A stretch of DNA of 64,000 bases from contig JBPCSQ010000037.1 of assembly GCA_051006995.1 (NCBI GenBank), positions 1-64,000 on the forward strand, given 5' to 3'. Source of the stretch: JAIQGF01 sp051006995 (GTDB lineage: Bacteria; Acidobacteriota; Terriglobia; Terriglobales; Acidobacteriaceae). Both the position numbers and the translations under genes were made by a program. The notes beneath the pieces were generated by a model. The model was not told where the DNA came from, searched no databases, and worked only from the letters and a program-made list of their open reading frames with translations. Of the stretch, positions 1 through 9,181 are shown in pieces (the stretch's first letter is position 1; each line of letters opens with the position of its first letter).

Positions 1-23
1 AGTCGGAACCTCGCTCGGGTGTC

Positions 24-1562
24 ATGCAGGAGAGTACTGGTAATAAGATGCAGAATACCAGCAAAACGACCTTTGCCAGCCGTCCACCTGCGGCGGAAAC
101 CGTTTTGGCCTCTGACGCTAGCTTGCTGGCATTGGTTCGCAGGCGCTGGAGCTTTTTTGCGGTGGCGACAGCCGCTGCGCTCGCGCTCCGACTGCTGTTT
201 ATTCTGCGTTTCCCCACCATCTCGCCCGACGGTTACGTTTACGGCGATCTCGCCAAGAATTGGCTGGAACGCGGCATTTTGGGCATGAGCGCCGCCGCTG
301 GACCTGCGCCGACCTACATCCGCTTGCCCGGATATCCGGCGCTGATGGCCGCAATCTGGGCCGTCACCGGCGTGGACCATTACAACGCGGTGCGCTTTGT
401 CCAGATGTTCGCGGATGTCGTGACCTGCTTTGTGCTCGCGGACCTGGCTCGGCGTCTGGTGTCCAGCCTGGCGCCGGAAACTGCCGAGCGCGCTGCATGT
501 GCGTCCTTCGCACTCTGCGCCTTCTGTCCGTTCATTGCCAACTACACTGCGGTTCCGCTGACCGAGACCTTCGCTATCCTGCTTGCAGCGGCAGCGCTGG
601 ACTGTGCCGTGACCGCGCTGCAACGAGCTGATGTGCCAGAGGAACCCCCCGGCCTAGCCAAACCCGGGCTAGACCGGGGCACCCTTGGGATGTGGGCATG
701 GTGTGGCGTTTTCATCGGACTCGGAATCATGCTTCGCCCCGATGGCGGCATGCTGCTGATTGCGATCGGCGGATACCTGCTCTACCGCCTGGCACGCCAC
801 CCGAACCGGGGCCGCACTTTCTGGAGCGGCGTGATGCTCGGGGTATGCGCGCTGGCGCCGCTGGTACCGTGGACCGCGCGAAATTGGATCACGTTTCATC
901 AGTTCCAGCCACTGGCCCCAGTTTCGGCGAACGCCCCTGGTGAGTTCGTGGCGCGCGGCTTCGAGCGCTGGATGGATACGTGGCTGGTCGACTACGCCTC
1001 GATGGAAGACATCGGCTTCCGCATAGATGGCGATGCGTTGCGCTTCGGCGACCTACCCGCGAGCGCCTACGACGGCCCCGGCGAGCAGGCGCGCACGGAA
1101 GCCCTGTTCGAGCAGTACAACGTCAATCAGGTGATGACCCCGGCGCTTGACGCTCAGTTCGGCGAGCTGGCGCGCGAGCGCATTGGCCGCGCGCCTCTGC
1201 GTTACTACGTTGGCCTGCCGCTACTGCGCACCGTGGATCTGTGGTTCCGCCCACGTATCGAGATGCTGCCCATCGGCTCGCACTGGTGGAGATTTCGCGA
1301 AGAGCCGCGCGACACCGCATGGGCTCTGGTGCTGGGAGCCATCAACCTGTTCTATGTTGCCGCCGCCCTATTCGCGCTGAGGCGCTGGCGCCAGTTAAGT
1401 GGCGTCGCCGTGCTGCTCACATTCCTGGTAGTGCGCACGGTGCTGATCGCCGCCATCACCCACCCCGAGCCGCGCTATGTACTGGAATGCTATCCCGCGA
1501 TCATCGCGCTCGCAGCCATTGCACTAGCGCGAACGAATTCTCCCAGGTACTCAGGTGCTTAG
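24..1562 (+). CDS. GT-C fold membrane glycosyltransferase (GT39/PMT_2-like)
   Basis: Predicted polytopic inner-membrane glycosyltransferase of 512 aa that would move a sugar from a polyprenyl-phosphate donor. After one N-terminal helix (about residues 42-62) there is an acidic loop, SPDGYVYGDLAKNWLERG (from about residue 67), in the place where GT-C enzymes keep a catalytic Asp. Many hydrophobic helices and a soluble C-terminal stretch follow. The start may be this ATG or the in-frame ATG at 48; an AGGAGAG lies between them. Residues about 207-220 are encoded by a palindromic repeat (643-684) read in frame in a loop between helices. Acceptor and sugar are unknown. Confidence 0.75.
   Translation: MQESTGNKMQNTSKTTFASRPPAAETVLASDASLLALVRRRWSFFAVATAAALALRLLFILRFPTISPDGYVYGDLAKNWLERGILGMSAAAGPAPTYIRLPGYPALMAAIWAVTGVDHYNAVRFVQMFADVVTCFVLADLARRLVSSLAPETAERAACASFALCAFCPFIANYTAVPLTETFAILLAAAALDCAVTALQRADVPEEPPGLAKPGLDRGTLGMWAWCGVFIGLGIMLRPDGGMLLIAIGGYLLYRLARHPNRGRTFWSGVMLGVCALAPLVPWTARNWITFHQFQPLAPVSANAPGEFVARGFERWMDTWLVDYASMEDIGFRIDGDALRFGDLPASAYDGPGEQARTEALFEQYNVNQVMTPALDAQFGELARERIGRAPLRYYVGLPLLRTVDLWFRPRIEMLPIGSHWWRFREEPRDTAWALVLGAINLFYVAAALFALRRWRQLSGVAVLLTFLVVRTVLIAAITHPEPRYVLECYPAIIALAAIALARTNSPRYSGA
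643..684 (+). repeat. Palindromic hairpin element inside a coding region (copy H1)
   Basis: Inverted repeat with arms around GGCCTAGCC and GGGCTAG, an A-rich loop and the 3' flank GACCGGGGCACCC. It matches the other copies at 27041, 28091, 43656, 44881 and 60651 but is read here in a different frame (EPPGLAKPGLDRGT). Confidence 0.75.
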
Positions 1563-1570
1563 GTACTGTT

Positions 1571-1789
1571 TTACGAAAGCGGCGTATCGCTGACGCGGAA
1601 ATTGGATTGGAAGTGGTCGAACAGCAGCTCGATGGCGGACCGGTTCGCTTTCTTGTCGCTCTTGGTCAGATACTTCATAGCGTCGGCAAGAACGCGCTGG
1701 CCCTCCACGTATCGTGGATCTTCCTTGCGATCGCGCGAGCGGCGGCTCTTGGGATTAGGCTGGACTGGGATCGTAAAAACTCTGGCCAT
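1571..1789 (-). CDS. Small hypothetical basic protein
   Basis: A 72-aa ORF, rich in Lys and Arg in its first half (PNPKSRRSRDRKEDPRY) with a helical, amphipathic-looking second half. No family is recognised. It is convergent with the glycosyltransferase, ending only 8 bp away. There is a weak GAG-type ribosome site upstream. The sequence looks protein-like rather than random, but nothing else supports it. Confidence 0.45.
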   Translation of the reverse strand: MARVFTIPVQPNPKSRRSRDRKEDPRYVEGQRVLADAMKYLTKSDKKANRSAIELLFDHFQSNFRVSDTPLS

Positions 1790-1952
1790 AAGATTGGTCT
1801 CAACTCAGCGCACGGGCGTGTTTGGGTTTGGAAGCTGCTCCGGGTCGGTTTGTTGCCCCACTGCTCTTGACAGTCGGCCTTACTCAGATTGGGGGAGTAT
1901 AAGCCTGAACCTACCCCCTTCCACCATCAAAAAACGATTTCGATGAAGAGCC

Positions 1953-2696
1953 TTAGCCGGCCTGCTGCGGGCGAACCCACTTGGTTTTGCCGGTGGTGTT
2001 GAGCTTGAACGCTGCGTCCGATAATTTCTGGTTCAGCTTGATGTTGGTGTACTTGGCCAGGCGGTAGTCGCCGCTGGGCTCGATGAACTGCTGCTGCACC
2101 GAAATGCCGCGCGCCGGGTCAATCCAAAGGATGATCTGCGAAAACATACCTTTCACTTTGGCCGCCTTGGGCAGCAGCGTCAGCTTCGCCGCTTGGACGC
2201 CGTCCACGTTCTCGGCGCCGTCGTAATGCACCTCGAACGACTTGGCCAGATCGTGGCCGCGTCCGCCAAAGCCCAGCACCAGGAAGCTCTCGAACTCCGC
2301 CTTATTTTTGCCGGCGTTGTACTCGGTCACCTGGTCGATCTCCGGCTGGTAAACCTCCACTTTGCCGCCGCTGAACAGCACGTACTTCTTTGCCGGCTGC
2401 TGGATGTCGGCCGCCATCTGCACTTCCTTGTTTTGAAGCCGGTAGTAGATGGCGCCCTTTTGCAGGTCGTGGTCGTTCACCACTTTCGAAAACTGGTCCC
2501 AGACGAAATCGGCCTGTGCGCTCCTGAATCCGGCGGCGGCACGGTCCATGTCGTTCAGGACAGCTTCCAGGCCGCCGGTGGTGGCCGACTTCGCGGGCGC
2601 TTGGGTTGCGGCCTTGGTCGGAGGCGCGGCCGGCGACGTTTGCGCCGATGCCAGCGCCGCTGCGCTGAGAATTACCGTCAGGAGTACGCGTTTCAT
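1953..2696 (-). CDS. LolA-like periplasmic outer-membrane lipoprotein carrier family protein
   Basis: 247-aa exported protein with a signal peptide (MKRVLLTVILSAAALASA), then an Ala/Pro/Thr-rich linker, then a LolA/LppX-type half-barrel domain from about residue 45. Typical features are the opening amphipathic helix (NDMDRAAAGFRSAQADF), regular beta strands, and an AFKLNTTGKTKWVRP ending. The family binds lipid or lipoprotein acyl chains in the periplasm. It is the last gene of a serS / membrane-protein / lolA-like set on the minus strand, 12 bp after the preceding stop. A second LolA-like protein lies at 59625-60527. The specific cargo is unknown. Confidence 0.75.
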   Translation of the reverse strand: MKRVLLTVILSAAALASAQTSPAAPPTKAATQAPAKSATTGGLEAVLNDMDRAAAGFRSAQADFVWDQFSKVVNDHDLQKGAIYYRLQNKEVQMAADIQQPAKKYVLFSGGKVEVYQPEIDQVTEYNAGKNKAEFESFLVLGFGGRGHDLAKSFEVHYDGAENVDGVQAAKLTLLPKAAKVKGMFSQIILWIDPARGISVQQQFIEPSGDYRLAKYTNIKLNQKLSDAAFKLNTTGKTKWVRPQQAG

Positions 2697-2708
2697 AGGT
2701 ATCTAGCG

Positions 2709-3080
2709 TTATCGTGAAACGCGTACGTTGTACGCGACCACGCGTCCCTTGGCGTCCTTCACAGGCACGATCGAGGTGATTTCGACCTCGCCGGCGATCG
2801 GCTCGATGATCTGCAGCACGCCAGCACGCCGCGAGGCATCGTCCTGGCCGCGCACCGCCGCCGCTTCAATCTGGTACACGAACCCGCTTACGCCATCGGG
2901 ATAAACGACTACTCCGGTTGGATGCGGCGTACGCTCCACCGGTTTGTCTTTGAAGTTGACGAAGTGCGGCGTAATGAAGATGAAGGCCAGGATGAGCGTG
3001 ACCATCACGTCGTACTGCACGCTGCCGCGCTCCTGCGTCCACCAGATCAGCCCGCGAATTGCCTTCCAAAGTCTGGACAT
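2709..3080 (-). CDS. Small single-pass membrane protein
   Basis: 123 aa starting MSRLWKAIRGLIWWTQERGS. One hydrophobic helix (about residues 25-42, VMVTLILAFIFITPHFVNF) is followed by a soluble domain of beta strands ending VVAYNVRVSR. A longer in-frame extension upstream is rejected because it overlaps serS and is Arg/Trp junk. It sits between serS and the LolA-like gene with short gaps, so the three are probably co-transcribed. I do not recognise a named family. Confidence 0.7.
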   Translation of the reverse strand: MSRLWKAIRGLIWWTQERGSVQYDVMVTLILAFIFITPHFVNFKDKPVERTPHPTGVVVYPDGVSGFVYQIEAAAVRGQDDASRRAGVLQIIEPIAGEVEITSIVPVKDAKGRVVAYNVRVSR

Positions 3081-3138
3081 GGCCGCTTCAAGTTTAGTGA
3101 GCGGTGGCGGGGTTTGGCAATGTGGGCGGCGCTGGCGT

Positions 3139-4452
3139 TCAGAGCTTCTTCGCCGTGATTCGCTCCGTCCCCATGTACGGCCGCAGCGCCTCGGGAACCA
3201 CCACGCTGCCGTCCGCCTGCTGGTAATTCTCCAATATCGCCAGCCAGGTGCGCCCCACGGCGAGACCGCTGCCATTGAGCGTGTGCACGAACTCGGTCTT
3301 CCCCTTGCCTTCGCGCCGATAGCGGATGTTGGCCCTCCGCGCCTGGAAGGCTTCGAAATTCGAGCACGACGAAATTTCTCGGAACAGGTTCTGCCCCGGC
3401 AGCCACACCTCGATGTCGTAGGTCTTGGCCGATGAGAAGCCCATGTCGCCGGTGCACAGCACCACCACGCGGTAGTGCAGGCCCAGGCGTTTCAGCACTT
3501 CTTCGGCGTTTGCCGTGAGCGCTTCCAGCTCGTCATAGGAAGTTTCCGGGCGCGCGAACTTCACCAGCTCGACTTTCTGGAACTGGTGCTGCCGGATGAT
3601 GCCCCTGACGTCCTTGCCATAGCTGCCCGCCTCGCTGCGGAAGCACGGCGTCCACGCGGTCAGCTTCACCGGCAGCCGCTCGGGTTCGAGCACCTCGTCG
3701 CGGTAGAGGTTGGTGACCGGGACCTCGGCCGTCGGAATCAGGTAAAGGTTCTTGTCGCCGTGCGGCACCTTGAACAGGTCCTGCTCGAACTTCGGTAACT
3801 GGCCGGTGCCGTACATGGACTCGGCGTTCACCATGAACGGCGGCAAGACCTCGGTGTAGCCGTGCTCGCGGGTGTGCAGGTCGAGCATGAAATTCGCCAG
3901 CGCGCGCTCCATGCGCGAGCCCAGGTCCCAGTAGACAGCGAATCGCGCACCGGTGATCTTGGCGGCGCGTTCCAGATCGAGCACGCCCAACTGCTCTCCG
4001 AGCTCCCAGTGCGGCTTGGGTTTGAAATCGAATTTCGGCGGCTGGCCCCAGCGCCGCACTTCCGCGTTCTGCTCCGAGCTTTGGCCCACAGGCACGCTCT
4101 CGTGGGGCACGTTCGGAATACCTTTGAGAACCTCCTTGAAGCCCTCGTCAACCACGGATGCAGCTTTTATTTCCTTATCGACTTGCTTTCGAAGCTCCTT
4201 ACTTTTTTGGTGCAAAGGCGGAAAAAGTGCCTGCTTCTGGTCCGCTGGAACCGCTGACAACATAATCGCCTGAATCTGCTTGTCTATTCGGTTCTTTTCT
4301 TCGCTGAGAGCCTGAGCGCGTGCCAAGGCTTCTCGGCGGGGCTGTTCTAATGAGCGAACTGGACGCAGAATTTCTTCAGGATCCATGCCGCGGTCGCGCA
4401 GCTTGCGTTCGATCAGCGGCAGGTTCTCGCGCACGAAGGACAGGTCGAGCAT
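3139..4452 (-). CDS. serS: Seryl-tRNA synthetase
   Basis: 437-aa class II synthetase that charges tRNA-Ser (and tRNA-Sec where present) with serine in the cytoplasm. Residues 1-110 form the long antiparallel coiled-coil arm that grips the tRNA variable arm. The catalytic core shows motif 2 (FRSEAGSYGKDVRGIIRQHQF) split here as FRSEAGSYGKD and RGIIRQHQFQK, and motif 3 (NGSGLAVGRTWLAILENYQ). Length matches the family. It leads the minus-strand operon with the two downstream envelope genes. Confidence 0.97.
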   Translation of the reverse strand: MLDLSFVRENLPLIERKLRDRGMDPEEILRPVRSLEQPRREALARAQALSEEKNRIDKQIQAIMLSAVPADQKQALFPPLHQKSKELRKQVDKEIKAASVVDEGFKEVLKGIPNVPHESVPVGQSSEQNAEVRRWGQPPKFDFKPKPHWELGEQLGVLDLERAAKITGARFAVYWDLGSRMERALANFMLDLHTREHGYTEVLPPFMVNAESMYGTGQLPKFEQDLFKVPHGDKNLYLIPTAEVPVTNLYRDEVLEPERLPVKLTAWTPCFRSEAGSYGKDVRGIIRQHQFQKVELVKFARPETSYDELEALTANAEEVLKRLGLHYRVVVLCTGDMGFSSAKTYDIEVWLPGQNLFREISSCSNFEAFQARRANIRYRREGKGKTEFVHTLNGSGLAVGRTWLAILENYQQADGSVVVPEALRPYMGTERITAKKL

Positions 4453-4518
4453 GGGGCAAATAGTTTAACAGCCGCGAGCCGCTCAGAAAGTAGCGAGTAC
4501 CGCCTACCGAGCACCGAG

Positions 4519-4545
4519 AAAAAAGCCGCCCGAAACCCAGGCGGC
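4519..4545 (-). terminator. Rho-independent terminator after the cytochrome c gene
   Basis: On the minus strand GCCGCC, a 9-base loop, GGCGGC and then TTTTTT. It lies about 65 bp past the stop of the cytochrome c gene and before the serS start. The flanks carry iterated GAG/CGAGTC words. Confidence 0.7.
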
Positions 4546-4610
4546 GAGTCGCGAGTCCCGGCTCGCGAGCAAGTCAGAATCTGCCTTGACTCGGGACCCG
4601 GAACTAGGAA

Positions 4611-5090
4611 TTACTTCTTCTCTTTTTCCGCTGCCTTCTTCGCCGCTTCGCCGGCCACCGCGTGCGAAGGTTCTAGCGACCGCAGGTAGGCAACCATGGC
4701 GGCGGCATCCGCTCGCGAGAAGCGATACTGCGGCATCGGCGGACGCGCCTCCAGACCGTTGTAGGCGACACCCGTCATCAGAAACTTGATTGCCTGCTCG
4801 TCCGTCCATCCCGGCAGGCCGGCTATGTTCGCTGCCTTGTCCGCCCAGTTGGGGATGGGAACAGTGGATTTGAACATGATGGGAGCGCCGCTCAACCATT
4901 GTTCCTGAATATATTCCCCATGCTCATTCCGCGGCGTGTGGCAGTCCTGGCAGGCGCCCACGTCGTTCACCAGGTATTTACCTCTCGACACCTGCTGCGG
5001 GGAATAGGATTTTTCCGGCGCGGCCGACATGAGCGCCGTCACCGCGATCAGGCCTACGGCAACTGCGGACAGCAGCAAAGTCTTCTTCAT
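4611..5090 (-). CDS. Exported mono-heme cytochrome c
   Basis: 159-aa class I cytochrome c with a signal peptide (MKKTLLLSAVAVGLIAVTALMSAA) and one heme site, CQDCH, at about residues 47-51. A Met ligand is likely in the PPMPQYRFS segment near residue 127. It would carry electrons in the periplasm. The start is set by a strong GAGGAGG a few bases upstream; the longer reading frame starts before this and is unsupported. The C-terminus is Ala/Lys/Glu rich. It stands alone and is divergent from the phosphatase gene. Confidence 0.85.
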   Translation of the reverse strand: MKKTLLLSAVAVGLIAVTALMSAAPEKSYSPQQVSRGKYLVNDVGACQDCHTPRNEHGEYIQEQWLSGAPIMFKSTVPIPNWADKAANIAGLPGWTDEQAIKFLMTGVAYNGLEARPPMPQYRFSRADAAAMVAYLRSLEPSHAVAGEAAKKAAEKEKK

Positions 5091-5217
5091 TGCGGTGGGC
5101 CTCCTCGAAAAATATCTTGCCGCGATGTTAGCAAAACTTTTGCGGGCGCGGTCTCCGGCACACCCCAAGCGTCGACATTTCTTCGCCCGCATTCCCATTC
5201 CTGTACACTATGGCGCG

Positions 5218-6828
5218 ATGAAATCGCGTGGATTGCTGATCGCCCTTCTCCCCATGCTGGCGGTCCTCGCGCTGGCCGCCGACGCTTTCGCCGGCGCCTA
5301 CAACGCGCAACCCAAGCTGGTGGTCATTCTCGTCATTGACCAGTTCCGCGGCGACTTCCTGGAGCGCGCCCGCGACCAGCTCGGAGATTCCGGCTTCCGC
5401 CTGTTGACCGACCGCGCCGCCTACTTTCCCGATTGCTTCTATAACTACGCCAACACCGAAACCGGCCCCGGCCATGCCACCTTGCTCACCGGTACCTACA
5501 CAGACGGACACGGCATCGGCTCCAACAACTGGTGGAACCAGGATAAAAAGCGCATGGTGAGTTCTGTCTTCGACGATTCCACCCGCCAGGTGGGAATCGC
5601 CAATGCCGGACCCGGCGCCTCGCCGCACAATCTGCTCTCCGACACCCTCGGCGACGAGTTGAAGCTGGCAACGCAAGGCCAGTCACGCGTCTTCACCATC
5701 TCGCTCAAAGACCGCTCGGCGGTACTGCCCGGAGGCTATAGCGCCGACGCTGCTTTCTGGATCGCGCAGTCCAGCGGCGCCTGGATCACCTCGACGTATT
5801 ACATGGCCCAGCTGCCCGCGTGGCTGGTGGAATTCAACCGCACGAACACCGACAAGTACTGGAACCGCGATTGGAAAGACACGAACGGCAACGTGTTGCG
5901 CAGCACCGCGCGCCCGGCCGAGCTCGCCAAGGACAGCTTTTACGAGACCGTCGGCGCCACCCCATTCGCCAACGACTACGAATTCGAGCTGGCGCGCGCT
6001 CTCATCGCCGCCGAGAAGCTCGGTGAGGGCAAGACGACGGACCTGCTCGTCATCAGCCTGTCGGCTTCCGACATCCTCGGCCACAAGGTTGGCCCCGATG
6101 CGCCGGAAGCGCGCGCCATGGTGCTGGCCGAAGACCGCCAAATTGCCGACTTTTTCCAGTTCCTCGGCAGTCGTTTCGGGCTGGCGAATGTCTGGATTGC
6201 ATTCACCGCTGACCACGGCGTCTCGCCTGCGCCCGCCTACGCCAAAAAGTTCCGTCTGCCGGCGCGCACCTTCAGCGGCGCCGAAGCGCGCAAACAACTG
6301 AACGCGGAGGTCGCCAAGGCCGCCGGACATCCCGGCCCGTACATCCTCGACCAGGACGGCGCCTACTTGTATCTATCGAGCGAGGCTTTCACCGCCGCCA
6401 AAATCAAGGAATCCGACGCCGAGCGCCTGGTCGGTGATTTGATAAAACAGATGGGTTGGGCGCGTACCTACATCACACGCACGGAGCTGGCGTCCGGCGA
6501 ATTGCCCGCCGAATTTGCCGCCACGCGCCCGCAATGGCAGCACAGCTATTCCAGCAATGGCGGCTGGTACGTGCTCACCATCCCCGCGCCCTTCACCTTC
6601 CCGTGGTCGTCGCCGACCGGCACCACCCACGGCTCACCTTATTTTTATGACACGCACGTTCCGCTGGCGCTCTACGGCCTTCCATTCCAATCCGGCGTGT
6701 ATCGCGGCCGCTGTGAGATCGTGGACATGACCGCGACGCTGGCTTCCATGCTTGGAATCAGGGCGCCGGCGCGCGCCGTTGGGCGCGTGCTGGTGGAAAC
6801 CTTGCGCCACCAAGGACCGGCGCAATGA
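5218..6828 (+). CDS. PafA-like alkaline phosphatase (type I phosphodiesterase superfamily)
   Basis: 536-aa exported metallo-phosphatase with a signal peptide (residues 1-24). The first metal Asp is in VILVIDQFRGD. The Thr nucleophile is in NTETGPGHATLLTGT. SLKDRSAVLPGG carries the Lys-x-Arg pair that marks PafA-type phosphomonoesterases, and the second metal site is TADHGVSPAP. These features favour release of phosphate from phosphomonoesters in the periplasm over diesterase action. The last base pairs overlap the pyrD start as ATGA, so the two are translationally coupled, although no functional link is obvious. Confidence 0.88.
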   Translation: MKSRGLLIALLPMLAVLALAADAFAGAYNAQPKLVVILVIDQFRGDFLERARDQLGDSGFRLLTDRAAYFPDCFYNYANTETGPGHATLLTGTYTDGHGIGSNNWWNQDKKRMVSSVFDDSTRQVGIANAGPGASPHNLLSDTLGDELKLATQGQSRVFTISLKDRSAVLPGGYSADAAFWIAQSSGAWITSTYYMAQLPAWLVEFNRTNTDKYWNRDWKDTNGNVLRSTARPAELAKDSFYETVGATPFANDYEFELARALIAAEKLGEGKTTDLLVISLSASDILGHKVGPDAPEARAMVLAEDRQIADFFQFLGSRFGLANVWIAFTADHGVSPAPAYAKKFRLPARTFSGAEARKQLNAEVAKAAGHPGPYILDQDGAYLYLSSEAFTAAKIKESDAERLVGDLIKQMGWARTYITRTELASGELPAEFAATRPQWQHSYSSNGGWYVLTIPAPFTFPWSSPTGTTHGSPYFYDTHVPLALYGLPFQSGVYRGRCEIVDMTATLASMLGIRAPARAVGRVLVETLRHQGPAQ

Positions 6829-7778
6829 GCGAGGCGCCCAAGCCGAAGCGCCGCGATGGCCCGCCCGATCTCAGCGTCCGCTTCGCCGGCATCGACCTGA
6901 AGAATCCCGTTATCGCCGCCAGCGGCACCTTCGGCTACGGTGTCGAATTCGAAGATATCGTCACGCTGCAGAAGCTGGGTGGGTTCGTGGTCAAGGGACT
7001 CTCGCGCGAACCCATGCCCGGGAATCCTCCGCCGCGCCTGTTTGAGACCGCCGCCGGCATGTTGAACTCCATCGGACTGCAGAACATCGGCGCGCGCGCT
7101 TTCGTCGAGGAAAAACTTCCCGCGCTGAACAAGGAAAAAAACATCGTGGTCATCGCCAACGTGTTCGGCTATACGCGCGAGGACTACGAGGAGGTGATCC
7201 ACGTCCTCAACGCAGGTGAGGGAATCGCCGCCTACGAGCTGAACGTCTCTTGCCCAAACACCAAGCGCGGCGGCATGGTGATCGGCTGCGACCCGGTGCT
7301 GCTGGAAGAAGTGGTGGCTGCGGCGAAGAACGCGTCGCGGCGTCCGCTCATCGTGAAGCTCTCGCCCAACGTGACCAGCATTCCGCAGATGGCGCGCGCC
7401 GCCGAGAATGCCGGCGCCGACGCCGTCTCGCTGGTCAACACATTCCTCGGCATGGCGATTGACGCGGAGACTCGCAAGCCGAGAATTTCGAACATTGTCG
7501 GTGGTCTGAGCGGGCCCGCCATCAAGCCCATCGCGCTTCGCATGGTCTATGAAGCGGCGCACGCGGTGGAAATCCCCGTCATCGGCATCGGCGGCATCTC
7601 CACCGCCGTAGACGTCATTGAGTTCATGCTCGCCGGTGCGGCTGCGGTGGAGATCGGCACCGCCAGCATGTGGGATCCGTGCGCGACGGAGAAGATTGTG
7701 GATGCCCTCGAAGGTTGGTGCATCGAGCACCGCGTAGACAAGATCACAGACCTGATCGGCGGACTCAAAACGGAGTAA
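6825..7778 (+). CDS. pyrD: Dihydroorotate dehydrogenase, class 1B catalytic subunit
   Basis: 317-aa FMN enzyme that oxidises dihydroorotate to orotate in pyrimidine synthesis. The class 1 features are NPVIAASGTFGYG, ELNVSCPNTKRGG with the catalytic Cys base, KLSPNVTSI and GIGGISTAVDVIEFMLAGA. Class 1B enzymes work with an iron-sulfur PyrK subunit, which is not in this window. It starts inside the phosphatase stop codon. The repeat-derived spacer at 7801-7868 follows the gene. Confidence 0.95.
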   Translation: MSEAPKPKRRDGPPDLSVRFAGIDLKNPVIAASGTFGYGVEFEDIVTLQKLGGFVVKGLSREPMPGNPPPRLFETAAGMLNSIGLQNIGARAFVEEKLPALNKEKNIVVIANVFGYTREDYEEVIHVLNAGEGIAAYELNVSCPNTKRGGMVIGCDPVLLEEVVAAAKNASRRPLIVKLSPNVTSIPQMARAAENAGADAVSLVNTFLGMAIDAETRKPRISNIVGGLSGPAIKPIALRMVYEAAHAVEIPVIGIGGISTAVDVIEFMLAGAAAVEIGTASMWDPCATEKIVDALEGWCIEHRVDKITDLIGGLKTE

Positions 7779-7800
7779 CGCCGCAATTAACTCAACTTCC

Positions 7801-7868
7801 TGTCATCCCGAGCGGTTTTGCCGAGGCGCGAAGCGCCGAGCCCTGAGCGAAGCCGAAGGGGAGGGACC
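7801..7868. repeat. Frame-hairpin repeat (TGTCATCCCGAGC type)
   Basis: Starts TGTCATCCCGAGC, followed by a short inner hairpin (CGG TTTTG CCG), then GGCGC GAA GCGCC and CCCTGAGCGAAGCCGAAGGG. Belongs to the family also seen at 10535, 12671, 20868, 27330, 29025, 41691, 47369, 51568 and 52691. It lies between the convergent ends of pyrD and the outer-membrane protein gene. Confidence 0.7.
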
Positions 7869-7886
7869 TGCTGTTTAGGGCCGCGG

Positions 7887-9137
7887 CTAGTGACTCATCG
7901 CCGGCGGCCTGAATCGCAAAAACACGTGCAGCGACACCGGAGTCCGGCCGTACGCCGCATCCAGCGCTGCGGGTTTTGAGTAAAACGTGATATCGGCGCC
8001 GATGCCAAGCTTTCCGTAGCGGCCGCTCGCCAGGTCGCGGACTCCGCCGAACGTGTACGCCCCGATGCGATAAGAAACCGCCGGCACGGCGGCAGGAAAC
8101 AGTTCGTCTTTATCCACCAACTCAAGGCGCGTGTAGGCGTAATTGCGCCGCGCGAAGGTCAGCGTGGATTCCAGCAGGTAGCTGTTCTGCACGCGCCGCT
8201 CAGCCTGCTTGAAATTCCGTCCCCAGACCAGCGTGGTCGCCCAGTTACCCGCCGCCAGCGGCCGGTTGTATGCCAACGATCCCGTCTGACGATTCGTATT
8301 GCCAGGCTCCAGCGCTTCCGGATGCTTCAGATGGCCGAAGCTGTACTGGGCTGTCCAGTTGTGCCCGGGTGCAACACTGAGCCTCGCCGACCACGAATCC
8401 AGCGCCGCCATGTCGAAATCGTAGCGCTGCTCGTCCGGCTCGCGCCCGTTGAACGCCGAAGCTTCCAGTTTCACTTTCGACAGGATGAATCCGGTTGTCA
8501 CCACGCCGTAACTGATGTGGGTCGAATCCTGCACGTGGTGCCCGAGCGGCGCCGCAGGATTTTCCTGAGCAGAGACGCGGTGCATAAACGTCGTCGGCCC
8601 CAGCGCCGGCTCGCCCGCCGGACCGCCATACAGCAGCCACGACACTTTTTCCGATACGGGGACCGTGAGCAGCGCCGCGATTTCGCCGAACACATCGTGG
8701 GGATGCTGCCGGTCCACCAGCGGCTGGCCTTGGTAAGTCTCGCCGGTCTGGAACAGCTGCGGAAACCCGCCCGGCGGCGCAGTCAGTGGCTCGGCCGAGA
8801 GCATCTGCCGGAGGTCCAGCGTCGCCTCCCCCAGCTTGTGTTCCTCCATCAACATCAGCCAGTTTTCCGATTCCAGTTTGCCGGTGCCACGCGGTCCGCC
8901 CTGCTGGTTGTAGCCGACAAACAAATTGCCGTGGATCATCACCTGCCACTTGCCCCACGACTTCATCCACATGGATTGCGGGCTTGTGGCCGGCATCCAA
9001 CTGGTGCCGGAGGCGAAGATCGCCACCGGCTCGGCGGGCATGCTCATGCCGGGCATGGATTCATGCTCATGCGACATCTGGGCGGAGGCTACAGTCGCGA
9101 TGACCACGAGAAAAACGAGGGTGGCGGCGAATTTCAC
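7887..9137 (-). CDS. Outer-membrane beta-barrel-like protein with Met/His-rich N-terminus
   Basis: 416 aa from a GTG start that follows an AAGGTG; the reading frame upstream is not protein-like. The signal peptide is MKFAATLVFLVVIATVASAQ. The mature protein begins MSHEHESMPGMSMPAEP, a Met/His cluster like those that bind copper or silver in periplasmic Cop/Sil proteins. The rest is alternating beta strands with Trp/Tyr girdles and conserved-looking segments such as DRQHPHDVF and GHHVQDSTHIS. I infer an outer-membrane barrel, perhaps linked to metal handling. No cop genes are adjacent. The end (FLRFRPPAMSH) lacks the usual terminal aromatic residue. Confidence 0.65.
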   Translation of the reverse strand: MKFAATLVFLVVIATVASAQMSHEHESMPGMSMPAEPVAIFASGTSWMPATSPQSMWMKSWGKWQVMIHGNLFVGYNQQGGPRGTGKLESENWLMLMEEHKLGEATLDLRQMLSAEPLTAPPGGFPQLFQTGETYQGQPLVDRQHPHDVFGEIAALLTVPVSEKVSWLLYGGPAGEPALGPTTFMHRVSAQENPAAPLGHHVQDSTHISYGVVTTGFILSKVKLEASAFNGREPDEQRYDFDMAALDSWSARLSVAPGHNWTAQYSFGHLKHPEALEPGNTNRQTGSLAYNRPLAAGNWATTLVWGRNFKQAERRVQNSYLLESTLTFARRNYAYTRLELVDKDELFPAAVPAVSYRIGAYTFGGVRDLASGRYGKLGIGADITFYSKPAALDAAYGRTPVSLHVFLRFRPPAMSH

Positions 9138-9181
9138 CAGCGGCAGCACCTTAGATGTTCGAAATGAATCGAAAGTGCGCG

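Noticed and set aside
1867..1903. TTGACA ... TATAAG promoter pair
   Set aside because: The spacer is 25 bp, too long for a sigma-70 promoter, and no plus-strand gene follows.
2193..2717. 174-aa plus-strand frame opposite the LolA-like gene
   Set aside because: Antisense shadow of a gene with signal peptide and family match; composition reflects GC-rich complement.
3081..3275. N-terminal extension of the small membrane protein
   Set aside because: It overlaps the end of serS and encodes Arg/Trp-rich sequence; the ATG at 3080 starts a sensible protein.
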